Shown here: one piece after another, positions 5,868 to 8,700 of the stretch
How positions within the stretch are numbered: the first letter of the stretch is position 1
Layout of the letters: the number at the start of each line of letters is the position of its first letter
From: Erythrobacter sp. UBA2510
GTDB taxonomy: Bacteria > Pseudomonadota > Alphaproteobacteria > Sphingomonadales > Sphingomonadaceae
DNA length: 8,700 bases
Assembly (NCBI GenBank): GCA_002341345.1
Contig: DDNW01000118.1
Location: 1-8,700, forward strand
Direction: 5' to 3'
The notes under the pieces: model-generated
What the model was told of the DNA's origin: nothing
Database searches by the model: none
The model's input: the letters and a program-made list of their open reading frames with translations, nothing else
Program-made: the position numbers and the translations under genes

Positions 5868-8251
5868 AGTTCTCCTACGACTGGCTTACCCATTTCCTTG
5901 ATACCGAGGCTTCGGTCGAAGAAGTCTCGGCCAGGCTCAACGCGATCGGGATAGAGGTCGAAGGGCTCGACGATCCGGCCGACAAGCTTGCGGGATTTCG
6001 TGTCGCGAAAGTGCTGACCGCCGCGCCGCATCCCGATGCGGACAAGCTGCAGGTGCTGAGCGTCGACACCGGTGAGGGCGATCCATTGCAGGTCGTTTGC
6101 GGTGCGCCCAATGCCCGCGCAGGGATGCTCGGCGTGCTCGGCCTGCCCGGCGCGACAGTGCCCGCCAATGGTATGGTGCTGCGTAAATCGGCCATTCGCG
6201 GGGTCGAGAGTAACGGGATGATGTGCTCGACGCGCGAACTCGAACTGGGCGACGATCACGACGGCATCATCGAACTGCCCGCAGACGCGCCGGTCGGCAC
6301 CAGTTTTGCTGATTACGCCAAGGCCTCGCCGGTTTTCGACGTAGCGATCACGCCCAACCGGCCCGACTGCATGGGCGTGGAGGGTATTGCACGCGACCTC
6401 GCCGCCGCAGGACTGGGCACGTTCAAGCCGCATCGCGAGGACGCGGTGGCAGGCAATTATCCCTGTCCGCTCGAAATCCGCACCGACGATACGGAAGGCT
6501 GCCCCGCTTTCTATGGCCGCGCAATCAAGGGTGTGACCAACGGCCCCAGCCCCGAATGGATGCAGCGCCGCCTGATCGCCGCTGGACAGCGCCCAATCAG
6601 CGCTCTCGTCGACATTACGAACTACCTGATGCTGGCCTTCGGGCGGCCCGCGCACGTCTATGACCTCGCCAAGCTGAGTGGGCCAGTGGTCGCCCGCCGC
6701 GCGAAGGATGGGGAAACGGTCGAGGCACTGAACGGCAAGACCTACACGCTCGATGCCGGCATGACCGTGATCGCCGATGACGCTGGCGTACATGACATTG
6801 CCGGGATCATGGGCGGCGAGCATTCATCCGTGCAGGACGGCACCACTGACGTTCTGCTCGAGATTGCGTATTTCAACCCCGAAAGCATCGGCGTCACTGG
6901 CCGAAAGCTGGGCCTCGCGACCGATGCCCGCACCCGGTTCGAGCGCGGGGTGGACCCGGCCTTTCTCGACGCGGGCCTCGATATCCTGACCGCGCTGATC
7001 CTGCGTATCTGCGGCGGCGAAGCGAGCGAGGTCGTGCGCGCCGGAACCGCGCCGAGCGAGCCCAAGCGTATCGCCTTCGACACCGGCCTGACCGCACGGC
7101 TGGGCGGGGTCGAGGTGGCCGAGGCGGAGCAGCGCCGCATTCTGGAAGCGCTGGATTTCGCGGTCGCCGATGACTGGACGGTTACCGTGCCCCTGCGCCG
7201 CCACGATATCGAGGGGCCTGCCGACCTCGTAGAAGAGGTTGTTCGCATCCATGGCCTCGACGCTGTGGCGAGCGTGCCGCTGGCACGTGCAGAGGGTGTC
7301 GCGCGGCCCACCGCCACGCCCGAGCAGGCACGCGAACGCCGCCTGCGCCGCGCCGCTGCCGCGCGTGGGCTGAACGAGGCAGTGACCTGGTCCTTCCTGC
7401 CCGTGCCCGAGGCCGAGCACTTCGCTGATGGCCAGTTGTGGCTGCTCGACAACCCGATCAGCGAGGACATGAAGGCGATGCGCCCCTCGCTCATCCCCGG
7501 CCTGCTGATGGCGGCCAAGCGTAATGCCGATCGCGGCGCTGCGTCCGCGCGGCTGTTCGAGATCGGTCGGCGCTACCTGCGTCGGGCCGATGGCGGCAGT
7601 GACGAGCGGCTTGCACTCGGCGTGCTGCTGGCGGGCGACAAGACACCGCGCGGTTGGGCGAGCGGAAAAGGCGCAGGATTCGATGCTTTCGATGCCAAGG
7701 CCGAGGCCGAGGCGCTGTTGGCCGAAGCAGGCGCACCGGTCGACCGCCTGCAGGTGATGGGCGAAGCTGGCCCGCAATTCCATCCCGGCCAGTCCGCCAC
7801 CTTGCGGCTTGGGCCCAAGAATGTGCTTGCCCGCTTCGGCGCACTGCATCCGGCAACGCTGGCCGCTTTCGATATTGATGGACCGGTGGTCGCCGTGGAA
7901 ATCTTCCTCAATGCCCTGCCGAAGAAGAAGGGCGGCGGCAGTTTTGCAAGAGCGCAATATGCGCCGCCTGCATTGCAGTCGGTGACACGTGACTTTGCGT
8001 TCCTCGTCCCGGCCGACCTGCCCGCAGGCGACCTGCTGCGCGCGGTGGGCGGAGCGGACAAGGTCAACATCGTCGATGCGCGCCTGTTCGACGTCTTTAC
8101 CGGCGCAGGAGTGCCCGAGGGGCAGAAATCGGTCGCGGTCGAGGTCACGCTCCAGCCGGGCGAATCGAGCTACAAGGACGAAGACCTGAAGGCGATTTCG
8201 GACAAGGTTGTCGCCGCTGCAGGCAAGCTTGGCGCGACTTTGCGTGGCTGA
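5864..8251 (+). CDS. pheT: Phenylalanine--tRNA ligase beta subunit
   Basis: The 795-residue beta subunit, which binds tRNA-Phe and edits mischarged tyrosine. Domains in order: N-terminal segment [13 protein letters not shown]; an EMAP/OB-type tRNA-binding domain (about 40-150; [15 protein letters not shown] at 56-70, [11 protein letters not shown] at 79-88); the start of the B3/4 part at [17 protein letters not shown] (165-181); the editing region (about 212-385; [19 protein letters not shown] at 249-267, [10 protein letters not shown] at 312-321); B5 (about 400-470; [19 protein letters not shown] at 443-461); the catalytic-like core (about 480-690; FHPGQSA at 639-645); and a C-terminal ferredoxin-fold anticodon-binding domain (about 700-794; [10 protein letters not shown] at 706-715). 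Length is typical. An AGGAG at 5852-5856 lies 7 nt before the ATG, inside pheS. No domain is missing. The next gene begins inside its last codons. Confidence 0.98.
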   Translation: MKFSYDWLTHFLDTEASVEEVSARLNAIGIEVEGLDDPADKLAGFRVAKVLTAAPHPDADKLQVLSVDTGEGDPLQVVCGAPNARAGMLGVLGLPGATVPANGMVLRKSAIRGVESNGMMCSTRELELGDDHDGIIELPADAPVGTSFADYAKASPVFDVAITPNRPDCMGVEGIARDLAAAGLGTFKPHREDAVAGNYPCPLEIRTDDTEGCPAFYGRAIKGVTNGPSPEWMQRRLIAAGQRPISALVDITNYLMLAFGRPAHVYDLAKLSGPVVARRAKDGETVEALNGKTYTLDAGMTVIADDAGVHDIAGIMGGEHSSVQDGTTDVLLEIAYFNPESIGVTGRKLGLATDARTRFERGVDPAFLDAGLDILTALILRICGGEASEVVRAGTAPSEPKRIAFDTGLTARLGGVEVAEAEQRRILEALDFAVADDWTVTVPLRRHDIEGPADLVEEVVRIHGLDAVASVPLARAEGVARPTATPEQARERRLRRAAAARGLNEAVTWSFLPVPEAEHFADGQLWLLDNPISEDMKAMRPSLIPGLLMAAKRNADRGAASARLFEIGRRYLRRADGGSDERLALGVLLAGDKTPRGWASGKGAGFDAFDAKAEAEALLAEAGAPVDRLQVMGEAGPQFHPGQSATLRLGPKNVLARFGALHPATLAAFDIDGPVVAVEIFLNALPKKKGGGSFARAQYAPPALQSVTRDFAFLVPADLPAGDLLRAVGGADKVNIVDARLFDVFTGAGVPEGQKSVAVEVTLQPGESSYKDEDLKAISDKVVAAAGKLGATLRG

Positions 8252-8700
8252 TCCGTTCGTCATTTCCAATGGCGAACTGACAGCGCGGATCGATCCTTTC
8301 GGAGCCGAGCTGCTCTCGCTGACCGATGGTACTGGCAGCGAATACATGAACGATGCCGATCCGGCGTTCTGGTCGGGCCATGCCCCCTTGCTGTTCCCGA
8401 TCGTCGGGCGGCTCAATGGCGATGTCCTGCGCGTCGATGGCCGCGAATATCCCATGAAGCAACATGGATTTGCCCGACGTTCGCGCTTCGAGCTGGTCAC
8501 ATGGGGTGGTTCTGTGGCGACCTTCCGACTGGAGGACAGCGCCGAGAATCGGGCCATTTACCCTTTCGCTTTCGCGCTGGAGATGACCTTCGCGCTCGAA
8601 GGAGCGTCACTCAGGATGTCGGCGACGGTTCGCAATCCGGGCGATGTGCCGCTGCCGTTCAGCTTCGGCTATCACCCGGCCTTCGCCTGGCCGCTGCCCG
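8244..8700 (+). CDS. Aldose 1-epimerase family protein (GalM/LacX-like), 3' end outside window
   Basis: The first 152 codons of a gene cut by the window edge. Members of this beta-sandwich family (COG2017 type) interconvert alpha and beta anomers of sugars; the bacterial LacX-like branch has few defined substrates, so none is assigned. Visible signatures are an N-terminal ITNGELTA-like strand followed by PFGAELLSL, then FWSGHAPLLFPIVGRL, KQHGFAR (about residues 73-79) and FGYHPAFAW near 142-150, whose histidine is the likely catalytic-site residue. The likely start is GTG at 8244, overlapping the pheT stop by 8 bp; it keeps the conserved N-terminus, whereas the first ATG (8346) would remove it. 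No Shine-Dalgarno sequence is seen, consistent with coupling to pheT. A role in phenylalanine or tRNA metabolism is not implied. Confidence 0.85.
   Translation, partial: MADPFVISNGELTARIDPFGAELLSLTDGTGSEYMNDADPAFWSGHAPLLFPIVGRLNGDVLRVDGREYPMKQHGFARRSRFELVTWGGSVATFRLEDSAENRAIYPFAFALEMTFALEGASLRMSATVRNPGDVPLPFSFGYHPAFAWPLP

Noticed and set aside
5807..8557. Two long open frames on the minus strand (338 and 577 codons) opposite pheT
   Set aside because: They lie antisense to an intact, fully recognisable pheT and the epimerase gene. Their sequences have no family resemblance and show the biased composition expected of high-GC shadow frames.
1..8700. CRISPR array, insertion sequence, toxin-antitoxin pair, phage genes, tRNA genes
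   Set aside because: No spaced direct repeats, transposase-like proteins, terminal repeats or tRNA cloverleaf patterns were seen on either strand.

Overview
The window is a GC-rich stretch of alphaproteobacterial chromosome, most likely from the Sphingomonadales and plausibly the Erythrobacteraceae. This placement rests on protein character (PheS/PheT, the HisN-type phosphatase, two AraC regulators of a type I associate with sphingomonads) and on one candidate promoter that fits the Caulobacter-type pattern TTGaCgS / GCTANAWC. It is an inference, not a database result. Most of the region is core metabolism and translation. I see no mobile element, CRISPR array, tRNA or rRNA.

Layout, left to right. 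The 3' end of prs (PRPP synthetase, 3-245, +) converges on an AraC-family regulator (267-1229, -), with a hairpin in the 21 bp between their stop codons. A divergent promoter region of about 140 bp then leads into an inositol-monophosphatase-fold histidinol-phosphatase (hisN-like, 1370-2194, +), followed closely by a gamma-glutamylcyclotransferase-fold protein (2204-2632, +). A 271 bp gap holds a good candidate promoter and a structured leader for rpmI (L35, 2904-3107) and rplT (L20, 3130-3489), which end at a strong intrinsic terminator (3531-3572). After a locally AT-richer gap comes a second AraC-family regulator (3736-4653, +), then pheS (4767-5867) and pheT (5864-8251), which overlap in ATGA. 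An aldose-1-epimerase-like gene starts inside the end of pheT (8244) and runs off the window.

How the genes relate. rpmI-rplT supply two large-subunit ribosomal proteins, and pheS-pheT encode the two subunits of phenylalanyl-tRNA synthetase. Such translation genes often lie together, and here a regulator and a terminator separate them. prs makes PRPP, the precursor of histidine, and the HisN-like phosphatase catalyses a late step of the same pathway, but the two are not in one operon. The two AraC regulators share a similar C-terminal DNA-binding half and look like paralogues of one family.

I found no clear undescribed system. The points most worth a second look are the AraC gene inside the rplT-pheS interval, the paralogous AraC pair, the histidine-rich tail of the HisN-like enzyme, and the predicted RNA structures in the rpmI and pheS leaders.
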